From positions 8,373,501 through 8,437,500 of the forward strand of contig JAPVLO010000003.1 of NCBI GenBank assembly GCA_027257055.1: 64,000 nucleotides of DNA, in the 5' to 3' direction. The notes under the pieces were generated by a model. That model was not told the origin of the DNA and made no database searches. It was given only the letters and a program-made list of their open reading frames with translations. Of this stretch, positions 34,366-46,639 are shown piece by piece. The translations under genes and the position numbers were made by a program. The first letter of the stretch is position 1, and every line of letters starts with the position of its first letter. This DNA comes from Cephalopachus bancanus (Eukaryota > Chordata > Mammalia > Primates > Tarsiidae).

Positions 34366-35250
34366 CTAGGAAGTTTATTTCTGAGTTCGAATCCAGGGAG
34401 AAGAGCCAGACTCAAGGTCTTTCTAAAATGGTTCTGCTCACCCTCCAGACTTTTACAGTTCACTTTTATAAGTCCAGAGTTGTTAGTACCTCTACATTAG
34501 CCCCATGACCAGCAGAGCATTGTATAGAACTTGAATTTCAGCTGCATTTATCCACTGTGACATTTTTGATCCAGACTTCCTGGTGCCAGGTATCAAAGGT
34601 ATCTCATAGCTTTTATCAGTAGGGCCCAGCAGAAGCATTAATCAAGTTTGCCGTAGAGTAAAGGGAGTTTACAAGGCCGAAGATATCGTGCATTATGCAA
34701 AAGTTGTACAAATCACAAAACTTATGATCACATTGATACAAAAGTTATACAAATCCCAAGGCTTACAACTACATTGATATTGTATTATTCAAACTTATAA
34801 CCACTCAGAAAAAGGGAGTAAATGGAGATTTGCATCTTTCAGTTGATTGGGTGTAGACTACAGAGTGTAGACTATAAGGAAGTCAAGGATTCCCTGAAGC
34901 TACTTACTGGGAGGGCATAGGAGATAAGAGGAAGTGCACCTTTTATTAGCTCTCAGGAGTATTGTTCAGGAATGTACAGAAGTGTGTGAGCCCTTGCCAT
35001 GCCCTTCTCTAGGGGCTATGACAATATGGACAGACATGAGCAGATCTCTTTATCAATACTATGCCATATTGGAAGGAGGTACCTATAGAAACCTAGAATA
35101 AATTTAGTTTAGCATAGTCTTTTTGCCTCAGCATAACCATTTTTGCTTAGACTTCACCCCTGACACGCTTTGAATCTAGCACAGGTTAGAAATAGATAGA
35201 TAAATTTCCAATAAGTAGGTTTTAGGAAGCGTTCAGATATTCTACTGTAA
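34366..35250. other. Sequence interrupting MER2, probably LTR/ERV-derived
   Basis: No gene. It contains a 41-bp tandem duplication (34698-34738, 34739-34779; both begin CAAAAGTT(G/A)TACAAATC). The family was not recognised. Confidence 0.4.
34698..34779 (+). repeat. 41-bp tandem duplication
   Basis: Two adjacent 41-bp units sharing CAAAAGTT-TACAAATC-CAA and ACATTGATA. Confidence 0.9.
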
Positions 35251-35905
35251 GCCAAGCTGGCAACCTACCCCCATACCCTCAGCAAATTTCCATCAGATGC
35301 AAGACAAAGAGCCATAGAAATGATAATAGACCACCTTTTTGCTGGGGAGTTTGTGGATTGCAAACATCTGACAAGTCTCTTGCAGGAAAACTCCCTCCCT
35401 TTGTCTCCTTCCATCTAGCCCACCACCATGGCTGCAATCATGGGACTAACCCACCCGTCTGCCTGCTGCCTATCATCTGATATCGGTACCTGCGCTTACC
35501 TGCCCCTTTGTGATGACATGAAGCAGACCACCACCCAATCACCTTAATGATCTTCCCCCGCCCAAGGGAAGTGGTTAAAAGGACTCAACCACGAGCAGCC
35601 ATTTTGTCACTGCTCTACTAGACTCTGGTGTAGCTATTTGCTCTTTGAGCTATGCCTGCCACAATACTTCCTGGCTTTGGCTCCCTCCCCTATCTTGGGG
35701 AGGTGACTCTCCTCTTTCCTGTAATTTACTTTCTAAATAAACTATATTATTTAATCTAACCTCTGAGTAATTCTTTGCATCTTCCATGTGGCATCAGATC
35801 ACACACCAGGACACCCACAACTCCAGGCCTGACCTAACACTTGGAGGCCCCACTGAGAGGGTAACCCTAACATTTTTGGAGGTCCCACCGAGGTGTGACC
35901 TAACA
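35250..35905 (+). mobile_element. ERV LTR (plus) ending in PBS-like repeats
   Basis: GC-richer promoter-like block (TTAAAAGGACTCAACC near 35575), poly(A) signal in TTTCTAAATAAACTATATTA (about 35730-35750), then U5-like sequence. It is followed by MER2 resuming at 35906, so it inserted in that transposon. The left edge is not fixed. The right end carries three CCTAACA copies spaced 33 bp apart. Confidence 0.6.
35833..35905 (+). repeat. 33-bp tandem repeats resembling a tRNA-Thr primer-binding site
   Basis: CCTAACA occurs at 35833, 35866 and 35899. The two full units contain TGGAGGCCCCACTGAG and TGGAGGTCCCACCGAG. These resemble the complement of a tRNA-Thr 3' end (TGGAGGCCCCGCTGGGA). Confidence 0.65.
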
Positions 35906-35995
35906 TACATTATAAGGAATTTGAGCATCTGTAGATTTTGCTATCTTTGTGGGGGAACCTGGAACCAATCCCCTTCAGATACCAAAGGATGATTG
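35906..35995 (-). mobile_element. MER2 DNA transposon, right part
   Basis: ATAAGGAATTTGAGCATCTG, AACCTGGAACCAATCCCC and ATGATTG complete the MER2 begun at 34016. Confidence 0.8.
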
Positions 35996-36439
35996 TGGAG
36001 GGAAGAAAATGAGTTTTTTATCTCCCTATATCTTCACATCTCCGTTTACCTAAAATATAAATGATGTATATCCTTAATTTACTCCACATAATAAAATTAG
36101 CTATGGGCTTATGAGACAGAGCAGTGATCATTCTTAGGGACCTGAGTTTTCCCTCAAGCATGAAAATAAAGAAAAATCTTGGTTTTTCCAAAAGAAATTC
36201 CAGGCACCTACCTAGCCTTGAGAAGTAAGTAAGCAATTTGATTAACAAAATAGTAATAATAGATTAAAACAATAGCCAAGGAAGTTAGAGTTTGGAGATG
36301 TTTTGTTCCCTACAGAAACTAAAGATAACATCTAAATGTATGTCCCAGAGTTGTTTTTCAGAAACTCAGGTCCCCATCAAATGAATCTGCGAGCATGTAG
36401 ACTCAGATATGGGGAACTCAAAACTGAATTCCAACTGCT

Positions 36440-36925
36440 GTTCATTGTTCTACATTTTTTTTACACTGTATTAGGTCCCTGAGGAGCCTGGAGGAAGTCA
36501 CACCCACAAGCCAACATTAACATTCTTTTCTGCTGACCTAAATTTTTTAACAGAGCTTCTTATCCTTAATGAATTTCAAATCAGAACTTCTTTTAATCTG
36601 CCTATAACCTGTAAGCCTCCACTTCAAGATGTTCTGCCTTTTTAGGTCAAGTCAATGTATGATTTCCATGTATTGGTTTATGATTTTGCTTGTAACTTCT
36701 GCTTTCCTGAAATTTAACCCTGCCTTTAAAAACTCTTACATGCAAGTAATAGGGAAGGTTGGGTCATATGTATAAGGTGCCTGGTTTTCATTGCTTAGCA
36801 TTCTGCAAATAAATGCCCTCCTTTCGCCTGCTGCAAACCTCGATGTGAATGTTTGTCTTACTGCAGCATGGGAGTGGACCCCAGCTTGGTTGAATAACAC
36901 TTGCAGAGTGCTTGCTCCAGGTTGA
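36440..36925 (+). mobile_element. Probable ERV LTR (plus), family not named
   Basis: Ends with a poly(A) signal in CTGCAAATAAATGCCCTCCT (about 36802-36821) and a pyrimidine-rich U5-like segment, TTTCGCCTGCTGCAAACC, then TGGACCCCAGCTTGG. Edges are approximate. Confidence 0.5.
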
Positions 36926-36956
36926 TGTCCTAACAGGTTATCTAACAATAGGTGTA

Positions 36957-37480
36957 TTAGTTTCTTACTGCTGCTTTAACAAATTACACAAATTTAGTGA
37001 CTCAAAACAAATGTACTATCTTAACAGTTCTGTAATTATGTAGAACTATAGTTATATATATATGGTATTATCTTAAAAGTTCTATAGAAGTAAAAAATAG
37101 GTTTCACTGGACTAAAATTAAGATATAAACAAGGCTGCATTCTTTCTGGAAGCTATAGGGGAAAATATGTTTCCTTGCCTTTTTTGGTTTCTAGCAGCTA
37201 CCCAGATTTCTGGGTTTGGGTACCTTCCCCCATCTTCAAAGTCAGCAGCACAGCATCTTCAAATCTCTCTCTGACTCTGGTCTTCTTACCTCCTTTTTGG
37301 CTTACAAGAACCTTTGCGATTACTTCAGACCAACCCAGATGATCAAGAATAATTTCCCTATTTCTAAGGCCTTAATTTAATCATATCTGCAAAGTCTCTT
37401 TTGCTACACAAGATAACATGTTCATGGGTTCTGGAGATTAGAAAGTGGACATCTTTGAAGGGAGTGATTCTGACTCTCGG
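36957..37480 (-). mobile_element. MLT1-like (ERVL-MaLR) LTR
   Basis: GTATTAGTTTCTTACTGCTG, AACAAATTACACAAATTTAG, CCTTAATTTAATCATATCTG and CATGTTCATGGGTTC follow the complement of an MLT1-type LTR. Confidence 0.65.
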
Positions 37481-37799
37481 TAGTTCTTTAGCAACTTCTT
37501 TCCACAGGAAAGACATTTCCAGGGAGTACTCAACCCTGAAGTTTTTCTCTTTACATCTTCCCCCAAAATCGTTTATATAACTCCTCCCCACCTACACAGC
37601 ATGTAACAACAAATGAGTAGCCACTTACTGACAGGATCAAAACGTGAGGAAACTGAAATACTATGCTATCTAGAAATGCATGCATATGTGTTGTAGGAAA
37701 TTAAAACCTGAGGGATGTCCAGGAGGCCTTCCTTCAACTCCCTGTCCACTCTGTCCTCTGGCTTTGATCTCAAAGCTCTACTTCCGTCCTTTTTTGTAA

Positions 37800-37980
37800 C
37801 CAAGACATTTCACTATCAGAACATTTAACATTTTACACTACATCTACCTCTCTGCAAATGTTTATGCCCCACTAAAATGGGACATCCTCAAGGGCAAAGA
37901 CAATCAATTATTTGCCTGTGTGTTCCAGGGCCTACCACAGTACTTGGCCCATATTGGACACATAATACATCACCTGGTAA
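37800..37980 (+). repeat. L2 3'-end fragment
   Basis: CATCCTCAAGGGCAAAGACA, CTGTGTGTTCCAGGGCCTAC and TATTGGACACATAATACATC match the L2 3' region in sense. Confidence 0.65.
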
Positions 37981-38279
37981 TTTTCGATCAAAATAGACTA
38001 CCTGAACAATAATTTTTTTATCTTGTTAGTCAAATATTTTATACTCACTAAAGGCATTAAGTTAGGAATCTCCTTGGATGGAGTTTAAGAGAGTCTACAA
38101 GATCCCTGAATGTGTGCACAAAATGTTAGGTGTATGTAAAAAGGAAAAACTTTTTTTGGGGGGGCGGGCAATGCCACCTCACGAATAAGGCACTCTGATC
38201 ATCTCTTGTTCACTGTTGGAGGGACTGTTATACATATCCTTGGGCATTTTTGACAGGGTGAAGGTTCAGCATCACATAG

Positions 38280-39260
38280 AGCAGAGTAAAACATGGTAAC
38301 AGTTTATTTTCCAGAAGCAATTGGCTATCTAATTGTGTCACTCTTGAATTGCCACAGTTACTTTTTCCATAATGAAAGGTCTAATTGCTTTGGGTTCCAG
38401 TTTCCATTTTCAAGCTGGTCTGGGGCATTAGTGTCTGTCTCCATTAGCCTTTGCTGGAAATTATTTGTGTGATACTTTCGGTGCCAGCTACATTACAAAA
38501 ATGTTGATGACCAATATTTTGGCCTGTGATAATTGGGTGCTTTCAATGTTAAAACTGCCAAACTGTTAATTAGCTTGATGTAAGGACTACATATCCACTT
38601 TTATTTTCATTTTGATCTGCCAGCATTATCTTCTTTTTAAGTAGATCTCTGCTAAAGCATTTTGAGAAGTGCTTGTTTTCACAAAATAATCATCCTACAT
38701 TAGTGAGTTATGAACAGCCACCTGCTATGAGAACTGATTTAGTCCATTACTTGAAGCATGAACCAAAACATCATTGGCACACAGAGAATTTACAGGAAAT
38801 CCACTTTTGCCACGCTCTGACAATAGCACAGCAAAGCAAGGTAGTACTCTGGGACTAAAACAATTTCATTATTCATAGAACTTTGATATCTAATGGATTC
38901 TTGATTAGCAGAGAAAAGCCACACATATCAAAAAAATCAAGTCTAATAAAGGGAAGGAAGCAAAGCTGCTATGACTTTACTGCAGATTCATTGATTTTTC
39001 TTTGGTTTCCATTTGTTATTCTAAACTGTTAATATTGTTAAGCAAAAAATTTGACCACAGCAGCCCTGCCTCACATGGGATTAGAATTTCTAATGCGTGT
39101 TCTTGTTCTGATTACTCATTTTACTGATAAATTCTAAGATTTCAGACTGAGTTGCCAAGTTGGCAGCTAGGCAAATAATCATTAAAATTGAAAATGGCAT
39201 GGCTCTGACAAAAAGGTCTTTGAGCACATTTGAAACTCAGGAATGGTTAGAGCTGCCACA
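38280..39260. other. Repeat-free block, candidate regulatory element
   Basis: About 1 kb with no recognised repeat, balanced composition and several homeodomain-type cores (GTTAATTAGCTTGATG near 38566). It is the longest such stretch in the window. Conservation cannot be tested here. Confidence 0.3.
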
Positions 39261-39459
39261 TGTGTGATAGCCTCTATTTCAAAGGAGATAATCTATACAG
39301 CATAATGCCTAGATGAGGTAACCATGAATATTATGTATGGTAATACTCATCAATGATAATAATGAAAATGCTACACAGAAATGAAAATAAGGTTTTTACT
39401 GATAAAGCAAGAGTGTAATGCCTACTTCTCAGATTTAATTATTGTTAGATTATCATGAC

Positions 39460-39640
39460 AGAGAGCATAGTACAGTATAGTTAAATGGGTTTGGACATAG
39501 AAGACGTCAGGAGTCTTGTGTTCTAGACTCAAGAGTTCTATAACACTCATTTCTATGGACTTAAGAAAGTCATATAATCTCCCAAGGTGTCAGTTTTGTC
39601 AATCATAACACAAGGATGGGAATGCCAATTAACTATAAGT
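39460..39640 (+). repeat. MIR fragment
   Basis: TAGTACAGTATAGTTAAATGG, GTGTTCTAGACTC, TTAAGAAAGTCATATAATCTC and GTGTCAGTTTTGTCAATCAT follow MIR in sense. Confidence 0.7.
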
Positions 39641-39904
39641 GGACACAAGAAAGCTTATCGAGATGACAGGATTGCTCCAAAACTGAATTGTGATATGGCA
39701 ATGCAACTTGGTACATTTACTGAAAAATATTGAATTACACATTTAAAATGGGTATATTTTATGACAAATAAATTTTCTCAATATTTATTTTTAAAAGCTG
39801 AAAGTGTTTATTCTTTCAGCAAATGAATGTCCTATACTGTTTCAAAAAACATCATACGGTAGGAGATAAACAAATTTTCAGTTATTCTTCCCTTCATCAT
39901 AATA

Positions 39905-40078
39905 AAATAAGTACATTATAGCATTTACTCGGTGCCACATGCTATTCTAAGAACTTTATATGTGTTAACCCTTTTAATCCTCGTAACTATTATCATCCCT
40001 TTCATAGATGAGAAGACATGTGCAGATAACTGGAGGTCACACATCCATTACGCAGTGGAGCTTTCAAACCGAAATTCT
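39905..40078 (-). repeat. MIR fragment
   Basis: GCATTTACTCGGTGCCACATG, AACCCTTTTAATCCTCGTAA, CATCCCTTTCATAGATGAGA and GGAGGTCACACA match the complement of MIR. Confidence 0.8.
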
Positions 40079-40080
40079 TT

Positions 40081-40344
40081 AATTTTTAATTTTTTTATTT
40101 TTTTGAGTTGGAGTCTCACTCTGTCGCCCAGATTGGAGTGCAGTGGCATGCTCCCGGCCACCGCAACCTGCACCTGCTGGGCTCCGGCGATCCTTCTGTC
40201 TCAGCCTTCCAAGTAGCTGGAACTATAGGCGAGCGCTACCACACTCAGCTAATTTTTTTGATTTATTGTAGAGATGAGGTCTCGCCAAATTGCCCAGGCT
40301 GGTCTTGAACCCCGTGGACTCAGGCTGAGCCACCGAGCCCAGCG
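40081..40344 (-). mobile_element. Alu-type SINE with internal deletion
   Basis: Minus-strand dimer of the GTGGCATGCTCCCGGCCAC group. Near 40318-40326 the sequence jumps from GGACTCAGG straight to CTGAGCCACC, missing about 45 bp of the left monomer. An imperfect GAA(A/G)TTCTTT duplication flanks it (about 40071-40080, 40347-40356). Confidence 0.92.
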
Positions 40345-40349
40345 TCGAA

Positions 40350-41910
40350 GTTCTTTTAACTCTATGTGTCCTCTTAACTAGCATCCCCAGAGGCTTCTCA
40401 ATAATAATGTGCATAAAACACCAGGTGTTACAGGAGTTATGGAAGAAGGGCAGGCAACAACCTCAAATGATCAGAAAAAGACTTTCAATGGAGCTATAAA
40501 TAATAATTGAGTAAGCATTTGCCAAACAAAGAAATGGCTGCAACATCATTCTAATCTGGGGAAATAGTGTGTTAACAAGCACAAAGACAAGAAATCAAAG
40601 ACTTGAGTTCCCTTCCAGCTCTAATAGTCTAAAATTCTGGAAGTAGGTTGAAGTGATACAATTAGAAACAATCTAGTACAAAGTTTTAAAAATCCAATGA
40701 AAAAAGTAGTGTAAAAGTCTAAAAAATGTATTACTTGATGAATACAGTTTCTTTCTTCAGTTTAAGTAGGTTGTTGCAGAGGCAGCAAAAGGAGAACATT
40801 CACTATTACTTTAGATGGCCTAATATTGACGTTTTCTGAGGTGCAACTTTTTCTTTATGGGTTACGTGGTGTATAGAAAACAGGAAACATGACAGTTCCT
40901 ATTGGGGCACTTAGAAAAATCCCATGGCACAGCCAACCAGGACTAATCAGGCCAATGAGAATCATTGTCTTTGTTTTAGTCTAAACCAGGGAGACATAAG
41001 GGGAATGAGAAAAACATGAAGATAGCAAGTCATTAATCTAGTCCAGCCTAAACCCTACGGGGCTTGCTTTACCAAGGTTGCCTCGTTTGTAGGTGTATGG
41101 CTCTACAGAAAACTTTAACATGATAATGAATTATATCAACAAAGTGCTACAGTTAAGTTTTTCTCTAAATGAGTTGAATCTCTTGTCTGTTTTTGATAGT
41201 ATCATCTTGTCATTTGTTAATTATTTTTATATCATCTCCATTTTATCAATTTACCTATTCCTCTGACACCTATTTCAAGATTGTTTGCTTTTTATCTTTA
41301 CTTCACCTTTGTTTTTTTTTATTTTTGATTGTGTCTTTTGTTATATTCTTAAATTTAAAAAGCCCTTAGTATCTTAACTCAGTTTTTTTTTCTGATTTGG
41401 CAATTAAAGTTTGTATAGCAACCTGTCTTTCAGTGTAGCTTTTGCCACAATTTTAAGTTTTAAAATATATAGTTAGTTGCAATTAGTATGAGTCGTATCA
41501 ATTCAATGAAGCATATACACAAAATTTTTTTCTTTAATTCTTGATTTTAGTCATGATTCTCCCTTTTCTATTTTATTGGCATTTTGGGCAGATTTCGTAT
41601 CTTTTTTTATTATTAAATTTCAGTCCAGTTATATATTTATTATGTGATTCTAGTGGAAATTTGGCAGTAAGAAGAGTAAAATACTTCAACTCAAGTAACC
41701 ATTGCATGAAAGTGACAGGCGATATCAACGTAAAAAAAAGAATCTTTTATGGAAAAAGGGCATGTAGAACTACTAAAAAGAAATCACATGTTGTATGTTC
41801 TAGCTTACTATATGAAATTGAAAGATATATCCACAAAAGAGGAGAATCTTTTTGAGAGAAAAACATGCAAGCTATTCAAAATAAGTAAGTGCTGATCATA
41901 TTCTAGCTCT
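40350..41910. other. Unassigned sequence, AT-rich; possible old antisense L1 in 41150-41650
   Basis: No gene. T-rich stretches such as AGCAACCTGTCTTTCAGTG suggest a worn antisense L1, but I cannot anchor it. Confidence 0.3.
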
Positions 41911-41915
41911 GCAAA

Positions 41916-42111
41916 TATTTTCTGCAAAGGGCTAGACAGTAAATATTTACAATTTAGTGAGCCATATAGTCTCTGTAGTAGCTACTCAACTCTGCCCCTG
42001 TAGCAGGGAAGTAGCCACAGACAACAAGCAAAAATATAGACATGGCTCTATTCCAACAAAACATTTGTTAAAATAGGCAGAGGACCTGAGGGCATAGTTT
42101 GGCATCCTTGT
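41916..42111 (-). mobile_element. MER5A (hAT-Charlie) DNA transposon
   Basis: TCTGCAAAGGGCTAGACAGTA, GTGAGCCATATAGTCTCTG, AGCTACTCAACTCTGCC, AGCCACAGACAACAAGC and TCTATTCCAACAAAACATTTG follow the complement of MER5A closely. Confidence 0.9.
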
Positions 42112-43368
42112 TCTAGCTATGTGCAAGTGACATGAATAATTACAAATTAAAAGACTATTTTTTGGGTGGGGCATCCAAAATTATTCCAAATACGTAGATT
42201 CTGATTATGTTCAAATTGGATTCAGAAAGGGGGAGGAATTCTAACCCTTTGAATTGATGGGACTCTGGGACCTTGAATCCACTGGCATTGAAAGATTTGC
42301 TTCCCATCTAACTCTTTGACCATGAAAGAATACCAGCAGTATCATTTGCATTTTTAGTGAAGCCTGAGAAATTTATGCTTGGGAAAGAAGTGCATTTCTT
42401 GGGAAAAAGTGTGGTAGACTCAACTTTGTGTAGAGATAGGACTGACCAATCTGAACGGAACATAGGACCTAAGAAGGAAGAGGAGGGAGTCTGTCATGAA
42501 ACAAATAATTGAATGCACAGACTATGATTGGTTAGAGGAGAGAGGAAGTAAGGATATGAACCCTGTCTCTCTTACTCCTGTATTCCTAACTTAATGTGGC
42601 TTCTGTTTCATCACCTTGCATGCTGAGGTGGTCATTCACAAGTAGGCAGGTGACCCTGAACTGTTTGGATGGTATCTACGCTGTGCTGAATTCTTATACA
42701 CATCAAGGTGGTCATATGAGGGTGGAGTTCACTGACCCCCCATACTTCACATGAGTCTCTTGCTCCCCTTCCATTTATTTTTCTGAACAATATACATTGA
42801 CACTATTTATGATACTGCACAGGTATGTACAGATTGAAATGTGGATCCATGCTTGGTTTGAAGTTGCTGTGAGTATACTATGAACAAGTGCGATAAATAG
42901 GTTTTGTGTTTCCCTAGGTGCCTCTCCATGTAAATTGATGACTGCTGCCCAGGGGAATGAGCTGGGCCTGAAAACATGAAGAGAGATTAGTTTAAGTGTG
43001 ACAAGGCCATAATCTGTAACGAGGAACATATATCATTGTCATACAAGAAAACCACAGTGCCAGGAGGACCCGCTCTTCTTGGAAAAAGGTCTCCCACTCT
43101 GTGGCTGACAGTTCAGGCCTTTAGCTCACTCCACTTGTTCCTTCAGAAAAAAAAGTTCTTCTATTCAGATTTGACAAAATAATTACTGTTACCATTTGGC
43201 TTTGAATGACTCAATTATGGCTGCAGTCACTTGGTTTAGTAATTACTAAAATTATGATTTGGGCCCAAAGCCAGTTTTGTCTTTCCTCTCTTCCCTATGG
43301 AAGTAGGAAGAGGCACTTTTGTAGGAAAATAGAAAGTCATTCAGGAGGCAGGTTGTAACAATTCATTT
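42112..43368. other. Unassigned sequence
   Basis: No gene or recognised repeat. 43150-43270 is repeat-free and holds AATAATTACTG and GTAATTACTAAAATTATGA, homeodomain-like cores. Confidence 0.35.
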
Positions 43369-43371
43369 TAG

Positions 43372-43431
43372 CAATCCACTCATCTCAGCCTCCCAAGGCG
43401 CAGGATTACAGGCTGAGCCACCGAACCCGGC
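43372..43431 (-). mobile_element. 5'-end-only SINE fragment
   Basis: Just the first ~60 nt of the Alu-type SINE on the minus strand (CAATCCACTCATCTCAGCC to GAACCCGGCT), without right monomer or tail. Confidence 0.9.
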
Positions 43432-43924
43432 TAAAAAATATATATTTTTTACTTTTGCTTTTGCTCATATGCTAACCATGTTAAAATTTGTTTTCAACTG
43501 CTTATTATTTACTACATAGTGTTTTGATTTAACTAGAGCAAAGATTCTGGGTCCTTCACATCTTCCCAGGTTGGTTTTAGAGAGAAGAAAGTCTTGGAGT
43601 GTCATACAGATTTTAGATATTTTGAGGGTATAGTTTTACTTTTTTGGAGGCATTATCAGAGTTTTATTGCTGAAATTGATGGGTATATAGAAGATAATAT
43701 TTTGTCATACAAAGAACATTGACAAGTTTAAAATTCTTGCTGTCATTTTTGTCATATATATCCTTGGGTAAATCACATTATTTGCATAGCCTTGGTTTTT
43801 TAATCTCTAAATGAGAACCAATCTGGGAATTTTCCCTCATGGGGTATTTTCAATACTGACATGAAGTCTAAAAAACAAAAACAAACAAACAAAAAACAGG
43901 AAACAAAACCAAATACAATAAATA

Positions 43925-44680
43925 ATAAAACACAAACATTGTAGGTATTGATCCAACTATATCAGTAATTACTTTAAATGTGAAGGGTTCAAATATACCA
44001 ATACAAGAGACTATCAGAGTGGATAGAAAAGTGAGACACAATATGTTGTATACAAGAAACCCACTTTAAATATAAAGACTTAGATTAAAAATAAAAATAT
44101 GAAGAATAATATACCATGCTAACACAAATTAAAAGATAGCTGAGGTAGCTTTATTAAATTAAAATGATATGGATTTCAGATCAAGTAAAATTATCAGATA
44201 TAAACAGGGATATCTTACAATGATAAAAAGGTCAATTCTTCAAGAAGACATGTACCTAACAACAGAGCACTAAAATACATGAAGGAAAAACTCATAGGAC
44301 AGCAAGGAGAAAAAGAAAAATGCAGTATTTTACTTGGAGATTTCAATACCACCCCTCTTTCAGCAATTGATACATCAAGCAGACAGAAAATCAGTAAGAA
44401 TATAATTAACCTGAGCCACACTACCAAGCAACTTGATCTAACTGATATTTATAGAATCATCATCTACCACAGCAGATTGCACATTCTTCTCAAACACTCA
44501 TGGAACTTTCACCAAGATAAACCACATTCTGGCAAATAAAGCACTTACAAATGTAAAACTATAGAAATCAAAGAAAGTATGCTTTCAGACCACAATGCAC
44601 TTGAACTAGAAATCCATAAAAAAACAGGATAAATAGAAAATTCTCAAATATGTGGAAAATGAGGGATCACAAGAAATATA
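43925..44680 (+). mobile_element. Ancient L1 ORF2 endonuclease-region fragment
   Basis: Translation fragments such as LLGDFNTTPLSAIDTSSRQKI (44330-44395, trimmed) and TKQLDLTDIYRI correspond to the L1 endonuclease domain. Frames are broken, with many stops. It is older than the L1 at 27173. Confidence 0.85.
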
Positions 44681-45584
44681 GAACTGGAATAAAGTATTCC
44701 AGTTTTCTTTTATGTTTTGATGAAGAGAGTACCTTGGAGAGAGGAACCTTGTTATAATTGTTAGATAGAAAAGAGGAAAATAAGGTTGGACTGAGGTTTC
44801 ATTATCCTCCCTAATAATTAAATAGTAAGAATTTTTTCTTATCCGCTTGCAGAAGCTGACCTTGTCCATAAATATAGTCAATCCTCATTATTTCTGGATT
44901 ATGTACTTACAAATTTACTCACATACTAAAATTTATTTGTAACTCCCAAGTCAATGCTTATGACATTTTCATAGTCATTTGTGTTTACACACAGTGAGTA
45001 AAAAATTTGAGTCACTCAACTCATATATTTGTAGCTGAGGTAAAACAAGGAGACACTGTGCCTTCTTGTTTCAGCTCTCATACTGTAAACAAGTATTTTT
45101 TATGCTCTATTTAGTGTCTTTTTGTTTGTATTTTTGTGGGTTTTTTTGTTGATAATTTTGCTATTTAAAGTGTCTCCAAATGTAGTGCTGAAATACTGTC
45201 TAGTTTTCCTAAGCATAAGAAAATCATGATGTGCCTTACAGAGAAAATACATGTGTTAGATGAACTCAATTCAGGCATAAATTATACAGCTACTGGCTGT
45301 GAGTTCAATGTTAATGAATCAACAATATACATTGAATAAGATGTCTTTAAACACACACAGATAAAACAAAGTTATATATTATTTTGTTGATGAAGAAAAT
45401 CAGAGGCTCAAAGGAACCTGACCCTGTATTTCCCCTAGGAGCAATGGTTTAGCATTTGCTAATTCAGTGTTTGTGATGACATTATAGAACATAACTACCT
45501 CAAATAATGAGAATTGATTGAAATTACAGTTGTTGATACCTACTATGTACTAGACACTGTATTTTGTGATATTTATAGAAAAAT

Positions 45585-45760
45585 TACTTATGAGGCCTTC
45601 CTATGTGCTTGACTTGTTCTAAAGCAGTGGGGCCACAGTAGTGTGTAACTAAAGGCCCCACCCTTCTTTCCTTGGAGTTTATATTCTAATACAGGCAAAG
45701 AAGAAGGCATAGCTGGTGGTGATAATTGCTATGAAAAAACTTCATGTTTTAGTTTCTAGA
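45585..45760 (-). repeat. L2 3'-end fragment
   Basis: CCTTCCTATGTGCTTGACTT, GGGGCCACAGTAGTGTG and CCTTGGAGTTTATATTCTA match the complement of L2. Confidence 0.6.
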
Positions 45761-45976
45761 TCAAGAAAATAAAATGCAGAGAAGACAACTAAATTGCTTG
45801 TGAAAAAAAAATCCAAATGAAAATGTCAAATCCAAGCATAAATTTTTCTGGCTTTAAATCTCATACTCTTTCAGCTAGTTTACACTTTATCCTTCTCATG
45901 AGTGCACATACTACAGCTTCTTGGCAGAAGAACTTCTCTAGCTCCAGTGAAGAAAACTATCTTAAAACACAATTTT

Positions 45977-46122
45977 AGCTGGGCTCAGTGGCTCAACCTG
46001 TAATCCTACGCTTTGGGAGGCTGAGGTGAATGAATTGCCTGAGTCCACGGGTTCGAGGCTCGCCTGGGAAACTTGGTGAGACCTCATCTCTACAATAAAT
46101 AAAAAAGAAAAAGAAAAAAAAA
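45977..46122 (+). mobile_element. SINE left monomer only
   Basis: AGCTGGGCTCAGTGGCTCAAC to ACAATAAATAAAAAAG, ending where the dimer's central A-rich linker would be. Weak flanking similarity ACACAATTTTA / CCACAGTTTTA. Confidence 0.88.
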
Positions 46123-46639
46123 ACCCACAGTTTTATGCTATAGAGCAATTGTTTTTATCTTGAGTGGGGGGTGATTTTGCACCTCCAGAAAACATTTGAT
46201 AGTATCTGAATACATTTTTTGTTATTGGAGTGGAGGAAGTGCTAATGACATTGGTGGGTAGAAGCTAGGGATGAGACAGTACCTAACAAGGAATTATCTG
46301 GCCTTAGTAGTTTTTAGGTGGAGAAACTCTGCTGTGGAAATTGAAAAAAGTCAGAAGAACCAACTGGGAAATAAAGGATCTGATCTGTTGACTACCAATG
46401 ATCAGATTAATTGTTCAGTATCATCTTGCCATTGTCACTTTAAAATTTTCCTTGGTCACTTGAAGTACTCTTACTTTGGATACCAATGAATCCTTCTTCC
46501 AGTATTCTCTTCTTTTCTAAGCTAGTTCAGAATTTTGAGAATTTAGGAAGTAAAATAAGAAAAAGAAGAAAATGGAGAAACAAATGAAAATATAGACTGA
46601 AATATAAGCAATTGAAAGAGAGAGTGAGCCAACAGATAT

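Noticed and set aside
44279..44539. 86-codon ORF resembling an endonuclease fragment
   Set aside because: It is part of an ancient L1 ORF2 remnant, not a gene.
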